Below, one piece after another: positions 17,253 through 26,464 of a stretch of DNA of 64,000 nt. Under the pieces are notes generated by a model that was not told the DNA's origin, searched no databases, and saw only the letters and a program-made list of their open reading frames with translations. Made by a program: the position numbers and the translations under genes. Each line of letters opens with the position of its first letter. Position 1 is the stretch's first letter. Source of the stretch: Nguyenibacter vanlangensis (GTDB lineage Bacteria > Pseudomonadota > Alphaproteobacteria > Acetobacterales > Acetobacteraceae); contig NZ_CP152276.1 in the NCBI RefSeq assembly GCF_038719015.1, positions 1,374,001 through 1,438,000 on the forward strand. Direction: 5' to 3'.

Positions 17253-18950
17253 ATGACGGATATCCGTCCGCCCTGCATCGTACGAAACCTCCCCGCCCTG
17301 GTTCTCCCCACCTTGGCCGCCCGCGCTGTGGGTGGCGTGCGCGGCGGCCTGTTGGCCGGGATGGTGCTGACTCAGTCCGCCCAGGCCCAATCTTCCGGAA
17401 AACAGTCTGTCGGAATACAGTCCGCCGGGACGCAGTCTGGCCGGGTGCAGCCTGGCCGGGTGGCCGTCCGGCCGGCCCTCCTGCCCCGTCGGCATGCGAC
17501 GGATTGGGGGGTGTTCAATGCCGGCAATGGCGCGGCGGCGGGGTTCGGCACCGTGGCGGGCTATGGCCAGGTCCGCTGGGCCGAGGACTGGCGCGACCTA
17601 GCCGGGGCGCCGCCCGCGCAGCGCCGCCGGGACTGGTTCAACCGGCTGAAATACATCCCGCTGACCGACAAGGGCGATATCTGGCTGACGCTGAGCGGCG
17701 AGGAACGGCTGCGCTATGTCTTCGAGAACCGGCCTCTGATCGGCATGGCGGGCAAGACCGACGCCAGCCGCGTGCTGCTGCGCAGCCAATATGGCGCCGA
17801 CCTGCATCTGGGCGCGCATGTCCGGGCCTATGCCGAATTCCTGTACGGCGCGGCGGGGGGATCGAACTCATACGGCTACCAGACCGGGACGCAGCGCGAG
17901 CGGCCGGACCTGCAGCAGGGTATCCTGGAGGTGACGGGTACGGTGCTGGGGGCCCGCGCCGGGGTGATCGGCGGGCGGCAGGTGTTCCTGGACGCGCCGG
18001 TTTCGATGCAGTCGGCGCGCGACCTGACCAATGTCCAGCAGACCTGGGACGGGTTTCGCGGCTATGCGGTCTGGTCGCGTTTCCGCCTCGATTTGTTCGA
18101 TTTCATGCAGACCGACAAGCTGCCGGTCGGCGCGTTTTCGGACGGCACGAACTATAATGCGCGGATGTACGGCGCCTATGGCGCGACCGCGCTGCCGGGC
18201 TTTACCCTGCTGGGCCGCAAGAGCCAGGTTTTCGCCGATCTGTTCTTCATCGGCTATCTGTACGGGGGCGCGCCTGCCGCCATTCCCACCGCCACGCCGG
18301 GCGGGGCCGAAGCGGGTTCGACGCGGCGCGACAATGTCGGGCTGCGCCTGTGGGGCAATGCCGGCCCGGTCAAGCTGGATTTGACCGGCGTGTTCCAGGG
18401 GGGCCAATTTAGGCCGGCGAAGAATGCGGGGCCGACCCGGCCGGTGCGGGCCTATGCGGTCAACGGGTCGGTGCTGTACAGCCGTCCGGACCTGCCGGCC
18501 AGGCCGGCGCTGGGGGTGCAGGCCGATCTGTTTTCCGGCGGTTCGTATCGCAGCCGGGACGGTGCCGTGGGCACGTTCGCCACGCCCTATTTCCCGCTGC
18601 CCTATTACAATGACGTCACCCTGTCTCTGACATCGCAGAATCTGGTCGGCGTCGGACCCGTTTCCGATCTATCCTTGAGCAGGACAGTGCATTTCAGGCT
18701 GCATGTTCCGCTGTTCTGGCGCGCCAGCACGCAGGACGCGGTTTATGGCACGGGGCGGATCTATGGCTGGCGGAACAATTTGTCCGGCGGCTTCATCGGC
18801 GCCATCCCGCAGGCGCAACTGGCGTGGCGTTTCGCGCCGCACTGGACATGGACCCACGACATCGCGGGCTTCGCGGCATCGCAGGGCATGCACAGGGCCG
18901 GGGCGCGGGACGGCGCGTTCTATATGCAGACGATGGATTTCACATTCTGA
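17253..18950 (+). CDS. AlgE-like (alginate export family) outer-membrane porin, second copy
   Basis: 565 aa from ATG 17253. After a signal peptide (LAGMVLTQSAQAQ) the protein has the same landmarks as the divergent paralogue: WGVFNAGNGAAAGFGTVAGYG, IWLTLSGEERLRYVFENRP, GADLHLGAHVRAYAEF, and a barrel ending in MDFTF. The two copies are clearly related but well diverged. It sits between narK and nirBD on the same strand with short gaps, so it is part of the nitrate operon. The family is named for alginate export in Pseudomonas, but context points to an outer-membrane channel for nitrate, nitrite or another anion. That role is inferred. Confidence 0.82.
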   Translation: MTDIRPPCIVRNLPALVLPTLAARAVGGVRGGLLAGMVLTQSAQAQSSGKQSVGIQSAGTQSGRVQPGRVAVRPALLPRRHATDWGVFNAGNGAAAGFGTVAGYGQVRWAEDWRDLAGAPPAQRRRDWFNRLKYIPLTDKGDIWLTLSGEERLRYVFENRPLIGMAGKTDASRVLLRSQYGADLHLGAHVRAYAEFLYGAAGGSNSYGYQTGTQRERPDLQQGILEVTGTVLGARAGVIGGRQVFLDAPVSMQSARDLTNVQQTWDGFRGYAVWSRFRLDLFDFMQTDKLPVGAFSDGTNYNARMYGAYGATALPGFTLLGRKSQVFADLFFIGYLYGGAPAAIPTATPGGAEAGSTRRDNVGLRLWGNAGPVKLDLTGVFQGGQFRPAKNAGPTRPVRAYAVNGSVLYSRPDLPARPALGVQADLFSGGSYRSRDGAVGTFATPYFPLPYYNDVTLSLTSQNLVGVGPVSDLSLSRTVHFRLHVPLFWRASTQDAVYGTGRIYGWRNNLSGGFIGAIPQAQLAWRFAPHWTWTHDIAGFAASQGMHRAGARDGAFYMQTMDFTF

Positions 18951-18976
18951 TCGGGATGGGCCGGGAGCAGAGAATC

Positions 18977-21874
18977 ATGAGCAGACAAAACAACATCATC
19001 GTCATCGGCAACGGCATGGTCGGGCATTATTGCGCCGAGCAGCTTGTGACCCAGGGATTGCACGAGACGCATCGGATCCACGTCTTCGGCGCCGAACTGC
19101 ACCATGCCTATGACCGGGTGCACCTGACCGACTACATGACCGGGCAGGACGCGCTGGCGCTGCGGCTGCACGAGGAGGATTTCCACGACGCGCATGGCAT
19201 GACGCTGCATCTGGGGGCGATGGTCAACCGCATCGACCGCGCGGCCAGGACCATCGAGACCGATGGCGGCAGCTTTGCCTATGAATCGCTGATTATCGCG
19301 ACGGGATCGACGCCTTTCGTGCCGCCGGTGCCCGGCAACAGCGGTACCGCCGGCCTGGTCTATCGCACGCTGGACGATCTGGACATGATCCGCGCCGCGG
19401 CGCAGGGGGCGCGCCACGGCGTGGTCATCGGCGGCGGGCTGCTGGGGCTGGAAGCGGCCAACGCGGTCAAGGCGCTGGGGCTGGAGGTCTGCGTGGTGGA
19501 ATTCGCCCCGCGGCTGATGCCGGTGCAACTGGACGACGAGGGCGGCCGCGCCCTGCGCCGGCGGATCGAATCGCTGGGGATCGAAGTGCGGACCGCCCAT
19601 GTGACCAGCGAGATCGCGGCCGGTGAAACCCTTCGCCATCGTCTGAACTTTTCCGACGGGACATGGCTGGAAACCGACCTGGTGGTGTTTTCCGCCGGGA
19701 TCCGCCCGCAGGACCGGCTGGCGCGGGAGTGCGGGCTGGCGATCGGCAGCCGGGGCGGCATCGCCGTCGACGACCAGTGCCGTACCTCGGACCCGCATAT
19801 CTTCGCGGTGGGCGAATGTGCGGCCTGGCGGGACCGGGTCTTCGGGCTGGTAGCCCCCGGCTATACGATGGCGCGCACCGCCGCCGCCGTGCTGGCCGGC
19901 GAGGACGCGGCCTTTACCGGCGCGGACATGTCCACCAAGCTGAAGCTGCTGGGCGTCGATGTCGGGTCGATCGGCGACGCGCACGGGGCCGAAGAGGGAT
20001 CGAGCAGCTATCGCTTTATCGGCGAGGCCGAGGGATCGTATCGCCGGCTGGTACTGTCGGCCGACGGCACGCGGGTGACCGGCGCGGTGCTGGTGGGCGA
20101 CAATTCCTATTACGATACGATCTTGCACTATGTGCAGAACGCCATCAGGCCGCCGGCCGATCCCGCCGCGCTGATCCTGCCGCGCGGCGAGGGCGCGCCG
20201 CTGCTGGGCGCGGACGCCCTGCCCGACGGCGCGACGATCTGTTCGTGCCATAACGTGACCAAGGGCGCGATCTGCAACGCCATCGACCAGGGCTGCGGCG
20301 ATCTGGGCACGCTGAAGCAGGCCACCAGGGCCAGCACCGGCTGCGGCGGCTGCGCGGCATTGCTGAAGAGCGTGTTCGAGGGCGCGCTGACCGCGCGGGG
20401 GATCACCGTCGATCGCAGCCTGTGCGAGCATTTTTCCCATACCAGGCAGGAGCTTTATTCGCTGGTGCGGGTGCAGGGCATCCGCACCTTCGAGGACCTG
20501 ATGGCGCGCCACGGCAATGGCGGGCTGGGCTGCGACATCTGCAAGCCGGCGGTGGGGTCGATCCTGTCGTCGGCGTGGAACAAGCCGATCACCGATCCGG
20601 CCCATATCCCGTTGCAGGACACGAACGACACGTTCATGGCCAACATGCAGAAGAACGGCACCTATTCGGTGGTACCGCGCATCGCGGGCGGCGAGATCAC
20701 GCCCGAGCGGCTGATCGTTCTGGGCGAGGTCGCAAAAAAATACGGCCTGTACACCAAGATTACCGGCGGGCAGCGGATCGACCTGTTCGGCGCGCAGTTG
20801 CATCAATTGCCGGATATCTGGGGCGAATTGCTGGATGCGGGGTTCGAGACCGGCCATGCCTACGGAAAATCGACCCGCACCGTGAAATCCTGTGTCGGCA
20901 GCACGTGGTGTCGCTATGGCGTGCAGGACAGCGTGGGCAAGGCGCTGGACCTGGAAAACCGCTACAAGGGCCTGCGGTCGCCGCACAAGCTGAAATTCGC
21001 GGTCTCGGGCTGCACCCGCGAATGCGCCGAGGCGCAGAGCAAGGATGTCGGCGTGATCGCCACCGAAAATGGCTGGAACCTGTATGTGTGCGGCAATGGC
21101 GGGATGCGCCCGCGCCATGCCGAGCTGTTCGCCACGGACCTGGATTCCGAGACGCTGGTGAAATATATCGACCGGTTCCTGATGTTCTATATCCGCACCG
21201 CCGACCGGCTGCAGCGCACGTCGGTGTGGCGGGAGAACCTGGATGGCGGGCTGGATTTTCTGAAGGACGTCGTCATCCATGACAGTTTGGGCCTCTGCGC
21301 CGAGCTGGAGCAGCAGATGCAGGCGGTGGTGGACAATTATCACTGCGAATGGCGCGACGTGCTGAGCGACCGGGAAAAGCTGAAGCGCTTCCGCACCTTC
21401 GTCAATGATGCCCGCCCGGACCCGAATGTCCGCACCGTGCCGGAGCGCGACCAGGTCAAGCCGGCCGACAACCTGCCGCGGGCGGCGACCGGCGCCGGAC
21501 CGGCGGCGTGGACCGCGCTGTGCGCCGAGGGCGACCTGGTGGCGCGCTCGGGCGTCGTCGCCTGGCATGACGGGGCGCAGGTCGCGCTGTTCTACCTGCC
21601 GGCCGAGGGCGGCGTGGCGGCCCGGGTCTATGCCGTGGACAATCATGACCCGTTCTCGGGCGCCAATGTCATCGGGCGCGGGATCGTGGGCGACCTGAAG
21701 GGGCAGATCGTGGTGGCGTCGCCGCTGTACAAGCAGCATTTCCGCCTGGTCGACGGGGTGTGCCTGGAGGATGCGTCGCAGCGCCTGCGGACCTGGGATG
21801 CCCGCCTGGCGGACGGCAAGGTGGAAATCCGCGCCCGCGTGCCTGAGACGGCGCCGGACCTGATCCCGGCCTGA
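18977..21874 (+). CDS. nirB: NAD(P)H nitrite reductase, large and small subunits fused (NirB-NirD)
   Basis: 965 aa from ATG 18977 (GGGAG upstream); the frame is open further 5' inside the porin gene but homology starts here. In order: FAD/NADH reductase with VIGNGMVGHYCAEQL at the N-terminus; BFD-like [2Fe-2S] domain with CSCHN and STGCGGC (about 422-457); ferredoxin-like and sirohaem/[4Fe-4S] domain with CVGSTWC and SGCTREC (about 638-682); and from about 840 a NirD-type Rieske-like domain (DNHDPFSGANVIGRGIVGDL) without cluster ligands, as usual for NirD. It reduces nitrite to ammonium in the cytoplasm. NirB and NirD are separate in E. coli; here they are one chain. The next gene starts 2 bases after its stop codon. 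Confidence 0.92.
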   Translation: MSRQNNIIVIGNGMVGHYCAEQLVTQGLHETHRIHVFGAELHHAYDRVHLTDYMTGQDALALRLHEEDFHDAHGMTLHLGAMVNRIDRAARTIETDGGSFAYESLIIATGSTPFVPPVPGNSGTAGLVYRTLDDLDMIRAAAQGARHGVVIGGGLLGLEAANAVKALGLEVCVVEFAPRLMPVQLDDEGGRALRRRIESLGIEVRTAHVTSEIAAGETLRHRLNFSDGTWLETDLVVFSAGIRPQDRLARECGLAIGSRGGIAVDDQCRTSDPHIFAVGECAAWRDRVFGLVAPGYTMARTAAAVLAGEDAAFTGADMSTKLKLLGVDVGSIGDAHGAEEGSSSYRFIGEAEGSYRRLVLSADGTRVTGAVLVGDNSYYDTILHYVQNAIRPPADPAALILPRGEGAPLLGADALPDGATICSCHNVTKGAICNAIDQGCGDLGTLKQATRASTGCGGCAALLKSVFEGALTARGITVDRSLCEHFSHTRQELYSLVRVQGIRTFEDLMARHGNGGLGCDICKPAVGSILSSAWNKPITDPAHIPLQDTNDTFMANMQKNGTYSVVPRIAGGEITPERLIVLGEVAKKYGLYTKITGGQRIDLFGAQLHQLPDIWGELLDAGFETGHAYGKSTRTVKSCVGSTWCRYGVQDSVGKALDLENRYKGLRSPHKLKFAVSGCTRECAEAQSKDVGVIATENGWNLYVCGNGGMRPRHAELFATDLDSETLVKYIDRFLMFYIRTADRLQRTSVWRENLDGGLDFLKDVVIHDSLGLCAELEQQMQAVVDNYHCEWRDVLSDREKLKRFRTFVNDARPDPNVRTVPERDQVKPADNLPRAATGAGPAAWTALCAEGDLVARSGVVAWHDGAQVALFYLPAEGGVAARVYAVDNHDPFSGANVIGRGIVGDLKGQIVVASPLYKQHFRLVDGVCLEDASQRLRTWDARLADGKVEIRARVPETAPDLIPA

Positions 21875-21876
21875 GC

Positions 21877-24800
21877 ATGGCGCGGCAGGAGATCCGCACG
21901 ACCTGTCCCTATTGCGGCGTCGGCTGCGGCGTCGTGATGGAGGTGGAGGATGGCCGCATCGCCCGGGTGCGCGGCGATACGGCGCATCCGGCCAATGGCG
22001 GACGTCTGTGCACCAAGGGCAGTTCCTGCGACAGGCCGATCGCGGCGCCGTCGCGGCTGGATGGGGCGCGACGGCGCGCCGCGCGCGGCGGGCCCGCCCT
22101 GCCCGTCGCCACCGAGGCGGCGATCGCCGAGACCGCGTCGCGCCTGCGGCGGATCCTGGATGCGCACGGGCCGGATGCGATCGCACTGTACGTCTCGGGC
22201 CAGATGTCGCTGGAGGCGCAATATCTGGCCAACAAGCTGGCCAAGGGGTACATCCGCACCCGGCACATCGAATCCAATTCGCGCCTGTGCATGGCCGCCG
22301 CCGGCGCGGGCTACAAATCGTCGCTGGGCGCCGATGCGCCGCCCGGCAGCTATGAGGATTTCGACTGCACCGACCTGTTCTTCGTCATCGGCGCGAACAT
22401 GGCGGATTGCCATCCGATCCTGTTCCTGCGGCTGCTGGACCGCAAGCGGGCGGGGGCGCGGCTGATCGTGGTCGATCCGCGCCGGACGGCGACCGCCGAC
22501 AAGGCCGACCTGTTCCTGCAGATTCGGCCCGGGACGGACCTGGCGCTGCTGAACGGGCTGCTGCACCTGCTGGTCCGCGAGGGTGCGGTCGATCCGGCCT
22601 TCATCGAAGCCGCGACGCGGGGGTGGGAGGCGATGGCCGATTTCCTGGCGCCCTATACGCCCGAACATGTTGCGGCGGTGACCGGCCTGGCGCAGGCCGA
22701 CATCGAGACCGCCGCGCGCTGGATCGCCGAGGCCGGCGCGTGGCTGAGCCTGTGGACGATGGGGCTGAACCAGAGCGTCGCGGGCACCTGGCACACCAAC
22801 GCGGTGTGCAACCTGCACCTGGCGACCGGCGCGATCTGCCGCCCCGGCGCCGGGCCGTTTTCGCTGACCGGGCAGCCCAACGCGATGGGCGGGCGGGAAA
22901 TGGGCTATATGGGGCCTGGCCTGCCGGGGCAGCGTTCGGCGCTGGTGGCGGCCGACCGGGCCTTTGCCGAGGCGCGATGGGGCCTGCCGGCCGGCACGAT
23001 CCGCGAGGCCGGCGGCGATGGCGCGATCGCGATGTTCGACGCCATGGCGCGCGGCGCGATCCGTGCCTGCTGGATCATCTGCACCAACCCGGTCGCCACG
23101 GTGGCGAACCGGGCCCGGGTCGTCGCCGCCCTGCGGGCCGCCGAGCTGGTGATCGTGCAGGATGCCTATGACGACAGCGAGACCGGGGCCCATGCCGACA
23201 TCCTGCTGCCCGGCGCGCTGTGGGCCGAGGCGGACGGCGTGCAGGTCAATTCCGACCGCACCCTGACCCTGGCGCGGCAGGCGGTTGCCCCGCCCGGCGA
23301 GGCGCTGGCCGACTGGGACATCATCGCCCGCGTGGCGCGCGCCATGGGGTTTGCCGAGGGGTTCGACTTCGCCTCGGCCGCCGACGTGTTCGCCGAGGCC
23401 AGCGGGTTCGCCAATCCGGCCACCGGCTACGACATTTCAGGCATCAGCCATGCGCGGCTGCGCGCGGGGCCGGTGCAATGGCCCTGCCCGCCCGGCGACC
23501 AGGCCGCACGGCATCCGATCCGCTATGTGCCGCAAGCGGGCGGGCTGCCGGTCTTTCCGATGCCGGACGGGCGGGCGGTCTTCCACCCCCGGCCCCATAT
23601 GCCGTCGGGCGACTGGCCGGATGCGAATTTTCCGTTCGTGCTCAATAGCGGCCGGTTGCAGCACCAATGGCACACGCTGACCAAGACCGGGCGGGTCGAG
23701 GGGCTGAACCGGCTGAATCCCGGGCCGTTCGTCGAAATCGCGCCCACGGACGCGGCGCGGCTGGAGATTGTCGAGGGCGACCAGGTGGAAATCCGCTCGC
23801 GCCGGGGGCGCGCCGTGCTGCCGGCCCGGCTGTCGGACCGGGTGGCGCCCGGCACCTGCTTCGCCCCATTCCACTGGAACGACCGGTTCGGCGCCGAACT
23901 GGCGGTCAATGCGCTGACGCCGGACGCGGTCGATCCGATATCGCTGCAGCCCGGATACAAGATCTGCGCCGTCATGCTGGCCCGCGCCGCCCGGCCGGCC
24001 GCCCCATCCCCGGCGGAGCCGGCCGCGACGATATCAGCCCCCGCACAGGACGAGATCGACATGACCCTGCCCCGCCTGGCGGCCCATCTGGGCCTGGCCG
24101 AGACGGACGCGCCCGCCCTGTCCGCCGAGGCGCGTGCCTGGCTGGGCGGGTTTCTGGAAGGGCTGCGCCTGACGCCGCCGGCCGGCGACGTTCCGGTCGT
24201 CCCGGCCGGCGCGCCGCTGGCGGCCGCGCAGCGCGCGCGGGTGAACGGGCTGCTGGCCGGCCTGTATTCCCGCGCCCGGGACCATGCGGCGGCCGCGCCG
24301 GACGCGGGCAGACCCCGCCTGTCGCTGTGGTGGGCGTCGCAGACCGGACGGGCGGAGGCGCTGGCGCAGGAGATCGCGCTGTGGCTGCGCGAGGCCGGAT
24401 ACGAGGTCGCGGCGGCGTGCCTGGACCAGTGCGGGGCCGATGCGCTGGCCGAGGGCGCGGCGATCTTCGTGGTGTCGACGTTCGGCGACGGCGATCCGCC
24501 CGATTGCGCGACCGCGTTCTGGGACGGGCTGCGGGCCCGCACCGCCTTGCTGCCGGGCCTGTCGCATGCGGTGCTGGCGCTGGGGGATTCGTCCTATGCC
24601 AGTTTCTGCGGCTTCGGCCGGGCGCTGGACCGGCGGCTGAGCGAGCTGGGCAGCACCGCGCTGCTGGAGCGGACGGATTGCGAGCCGGACTACGCCGACG
24701 TGGTCGATGCCTGGCGGCATCAGGTCCTGGCCCGGCTGGGCCGGGATGCCGCCCCGCCGGCCGCGGAGCGTGCGCCGGCCGTGGCGGTCCGGGCCGATGC

Positions 24801-25842
24801 GCCCGCCGGGATCGGGCGCGACCGGCCGGCCATCGCCCGGCTGTGCCAGAATCGCAGGCTGGGGGGCGTGGATGCCGGGAAGGATACGCGCCTGATCGGA
24901 CTGGATCTGTCCGGCACGGGCTTGACGTACCAGCCGGGCGATGCGCTGGGCGTCTGGCCCTGCAATGACGCGGCGATCGTGGCCTGCGTGCTGGCGGCGC
25001 TGCGCCTGCGGGCGGACGAGACGATCGTGCTGCGCGGCCACGGCACGGTGGGGCTGGCCGACGCGCTGCGCCGGCACCTGGACCTGTCGCGTCCGCTGCC
25101 GGCCATGCTGGCGCGCCTGGGGCGGGAGGACGGCGGTTTCCTGCCCGACCTGCTGGCCGGGACGACGCTGGAGGTGACGCCGCAGGATGTGCCGGGGCTG
25201 TTCCGGCGGATGCAGCCGCGGCTTTATTCCATCGCCTCGTCCCCGCTGGTCAGTCCGGATGTCGTGCAGTTGACGATGGGGGTCAGTCGCGACCCGTATC
25301 CCGGGGTCTGCTCGACCTGGCTGGCCGGGCTGGAGGCGGGCGGCGCGGTGCCGGTGTTCATCCAGGCGACGTCGCATTTCCGCCTGCCGGACGATGCGGC
25401 GCCGATCGTCATGATCGGCCCCGGCACCGGGATCGCGCCGTTCCGCGGCTTTCTGCACGAGCGTGCGGCGCGCGGCGCCGCCGGACGCAACTGGCTGTTC
25501 TTCGGCGAGCGCCATGCGGAGAGCGGGTTCTATTACCGCGAGGAACTGGAGGCGTTCCTGGACCAGGGCTGCCTGACCCGGCTGGATACCGCGTTTTCGC
25601 GCGACCAGCCCGAGCGGATCTATGTCCAGGACCGGATGGAGGAGGCCGGCGCGGAATTATGGGCGTGGATTCGCGACGGCGCCATTTTGTATGTCTGCGG
25701 CGACGCGGCGCGCATGGCGCGGGACGTCGACAGCGCGCTGCGGCGGATCATCGCCCGCCATGGCGGCATGCCGGCGGCGGGCGCCGACGATTACCTGGCC
25801 AGGCTTGCGCGGGCGGGCCGCTATCTGCGAGACGTGTATTGA
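21877..25842 (+). CDS. assimilatory nitrate reductase fused to flavodoxin/FAD-NAD(P)H reductase
   Basis: 1321 aa. N-terminal molybdopterin oxidoreductase domain (about 1-690) with a [4Fe-4S] motif Cys10, Cys13, Cys17, Cys45 (TTCPYCGVGCG ... GRLCTKGS), then a linker, a flavodoxin-like FMN domain (about 814-960: SLWWASQTGRAEALAQEIA, VVSTFGDGDPP, ALGDSSYASFCGFG), then a CPR/sulfite-reductase-type FAD and NAD(P) domain (about 985-1321: QPRLYSIASSP, MIGPGTGIAPFRGFLHER, LYVCGDAARMARDVDSAL). The fusion should take electrons from NADPH through FAD and FMN to Mo-bisMGD and reduce nitrate to nitrite without a separate ferredoxin. Start 2 bases after the nirBD stop shows tight coupling. Such bifunctional proteins are known in database annotation but remain little studied. 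Confidence 0.9.
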   Translation: MARQEIRTTCPYCGVGCGVVMEVEDGRIARVRGDTAHPANGGRLCTKGSSCDRPIAAPSRLDGARRRAARGGPALPVATEAAIAETASRLRRILDAHGPDAIALYVSGQMSLEAQYLANKLAKGYIRTRHIESNSRLCMAAAGAGYKSSLGADAPPGSYEDFDCTDLFFVIGANMADCHPILFLRLLDRKRAGARLIVVDPRRTATADKADLFLQIRPGTDLALLNGLLHLLVREGAVDPAFIEAATRGWEAMADFLAPYTPEHVAAVTGLAQADIETAARWIAEAGAWLSLWTMGLNQSVAGTWHTNAVCNLHLATGAICRPGAGPFSLTGQPNAMGGREMGYMGPGLPGQRSALVAADRAFAEARWGLPAGTIREAGGDGAIAMFDAMARGAIRACWIICTNPVATVANRARVVAALRAAELVIVQDAYDDSETGAHADILLPGALWAEADGVQVNSDRTLTLARQAVAPPGEALADWDIIARVARAMGFAEGFDFASAADVFAEASGFANPATGYDISGISHARLRAGPVQWPCPPGDQAARHPIRYVPQAGGLPVFPMPDGRAVFHPRPHMPSGDWPDANFPFVLNSGRLQHQWHTLTKTGRVEGLNRLNPGPFVEIAPTDAARLEIVEGDQVEIRSRRGRAVLPARLSDRVAPGTCFAPFHWNDRFGAELAVNALTPDAVDPISLQPGYKICAVMLARAARPAAPSPAEPAATISAPAQDEIDMTLPRLAAHLGLAETDAPALSAEARAWLGGFLEGLRLTPPAGDVPVVPAGAPLAAAQRARVNGLLAGLYSRARDHAAAAPDAGRPRLSLWWASQTGRAEALAQEIALWLREAGYEVAAACLDQCGADALAEGAAIFVVSTFGDGDPPDCATAFWDGLRARTALLPGLSHAVLALGDSSYASFCGFGRALDRRLSELGSTALLERTDCEPDYADVVDAWRHQVLARLGRDAAPPAAERAPAVAVRADAPAGIGRDRPAIARLCQNRRLGGVDAGKDTRLIGLDLSGTGLTYQPGDALGVWPCNDAAIVACVLAALRLRADETIVLRGHGTVGLADALRRHLDLSRPLPAMLARLGREDGGFLPDLLAGTTLEVTPQDVPGLFRRMQPRLYSIASSPLVSPDVVQLTMGVSRDPYPGVCSTWLAGLEAGGAVPVFIQATSHFRLPDDAAPIVMIGPGTGIAPFRGFLHERAARGAAGRNWLFFGERHAESGFYYREELEAFLDQGCLTRLDTAFSRDQPERIYVQDRMEEAGAELWAWIRDGAILYVCGDAARMARDVDSALRRIIARHGGMPAAGADDYLARLARAGRYLRDVY

Positions 25843-25873
25843 CGGACGATGCGCGATCGGAACAAGCGGTACG

Positions 25874-26464
25874 ATGAAGATCCTGCTGGCCGATGAGAAT
25901 TCACGACGGGCGAATGCCCTGTCGGACATTCTGCGCGCGGATCCGTCGCTGGACGTCGTGCGCCTGGCCGCCGGCACGTCGCTGATCGACGCGGTGCGCG
26001 CCCATGCGCCCGACATCGTGCTGGTCGACATGTCGCGCGCCGACCGCGACGCGCTGGACAGCGTACGGGCGCTGTCGGATTCCGGGCTGGAGCGCCCCAT
26101 CGCCCTGTTCGTGGACGAGGACGACGTGCGCCTGATGGAGGATGCGTTCGAGGCCGGGATCTGTTCCTATAACGTGCTGGACACGCCGCCGCGCGACGTC
26201 AAGCCGCTGCTGCGCGCGGCGATCGCGCTTTACAGCCGGTTCCGCCAGACGCAGAACGAACTGCATGCCGTGCGCAAGACATTGTCGGAGCGCGAGACGA
26301 TCGACCGCGCCAAGAAGGTCTTCATGCAGGCCGAACGGTGCGGCGAGGCCGAGGCCTATCGCTGGCTGCGGCGGCGGGCGATGCGGCAATCCCGCAAGAT
26401 CGCCGACATCGCGGCGGAGTATCTTCGCGCCCGGCGCGAGCCTTCCGAGGACGACCTGACATGA
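25874..26464 (+). CDS. nasT: NasT-type ANTAR response regulator (antiterminator)
   Basis: 196 aa from ATG 25874; the longer frame upstream overlaps the reductase gene. The receiver-like domain (residues 1-125) begins MKILLADENSRR, keeps an Asp in IVLVDMS, and has VLDTPPRD where a Lys is normally found, so classical phosphorylation may not apply. The C-terminal ANTAR domain (about 135-190) reads LSERETIDRAKKVFMQAERC and EAYRWLRRRAMRQSRKIADIA, the expected three-helix RNA-binding bundle. NasT proteins bind twin-hairpin leaders of nitrate genes and are held inactive by NasS. The stop overlaps the nasS start (ATGA), so the pair is translationally coupled. A matching leader lies upstream of narK. 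Confidence 0.9.
   Translation: MKILLADENSRRANALSDILRADPSLDVVRLAAGTSLIDAVRAHAPDIVLVDMSRADRDALDSVRALSDSGLERPIALFVDEDDVRLMEDAFEAGICSYNVLDTPPRDVKPLLRAAIALYSRFRQTQNELHAVRKTLSERETIDRAKKVFMQAERCGEAEAYRWLRRRAMRQSRKIADIAAEYLRARREPSEDDLT

Noticed and set aside
18920..22186. Very long open frame (1088 aa) on the minus strand opposite nirBD
   Set aside because: It is the antisense shadow of a high-G+C gene: Arg/Gln/His-rich, no domain, no ribosome site, and the plus-strand NirBD has full family homology.
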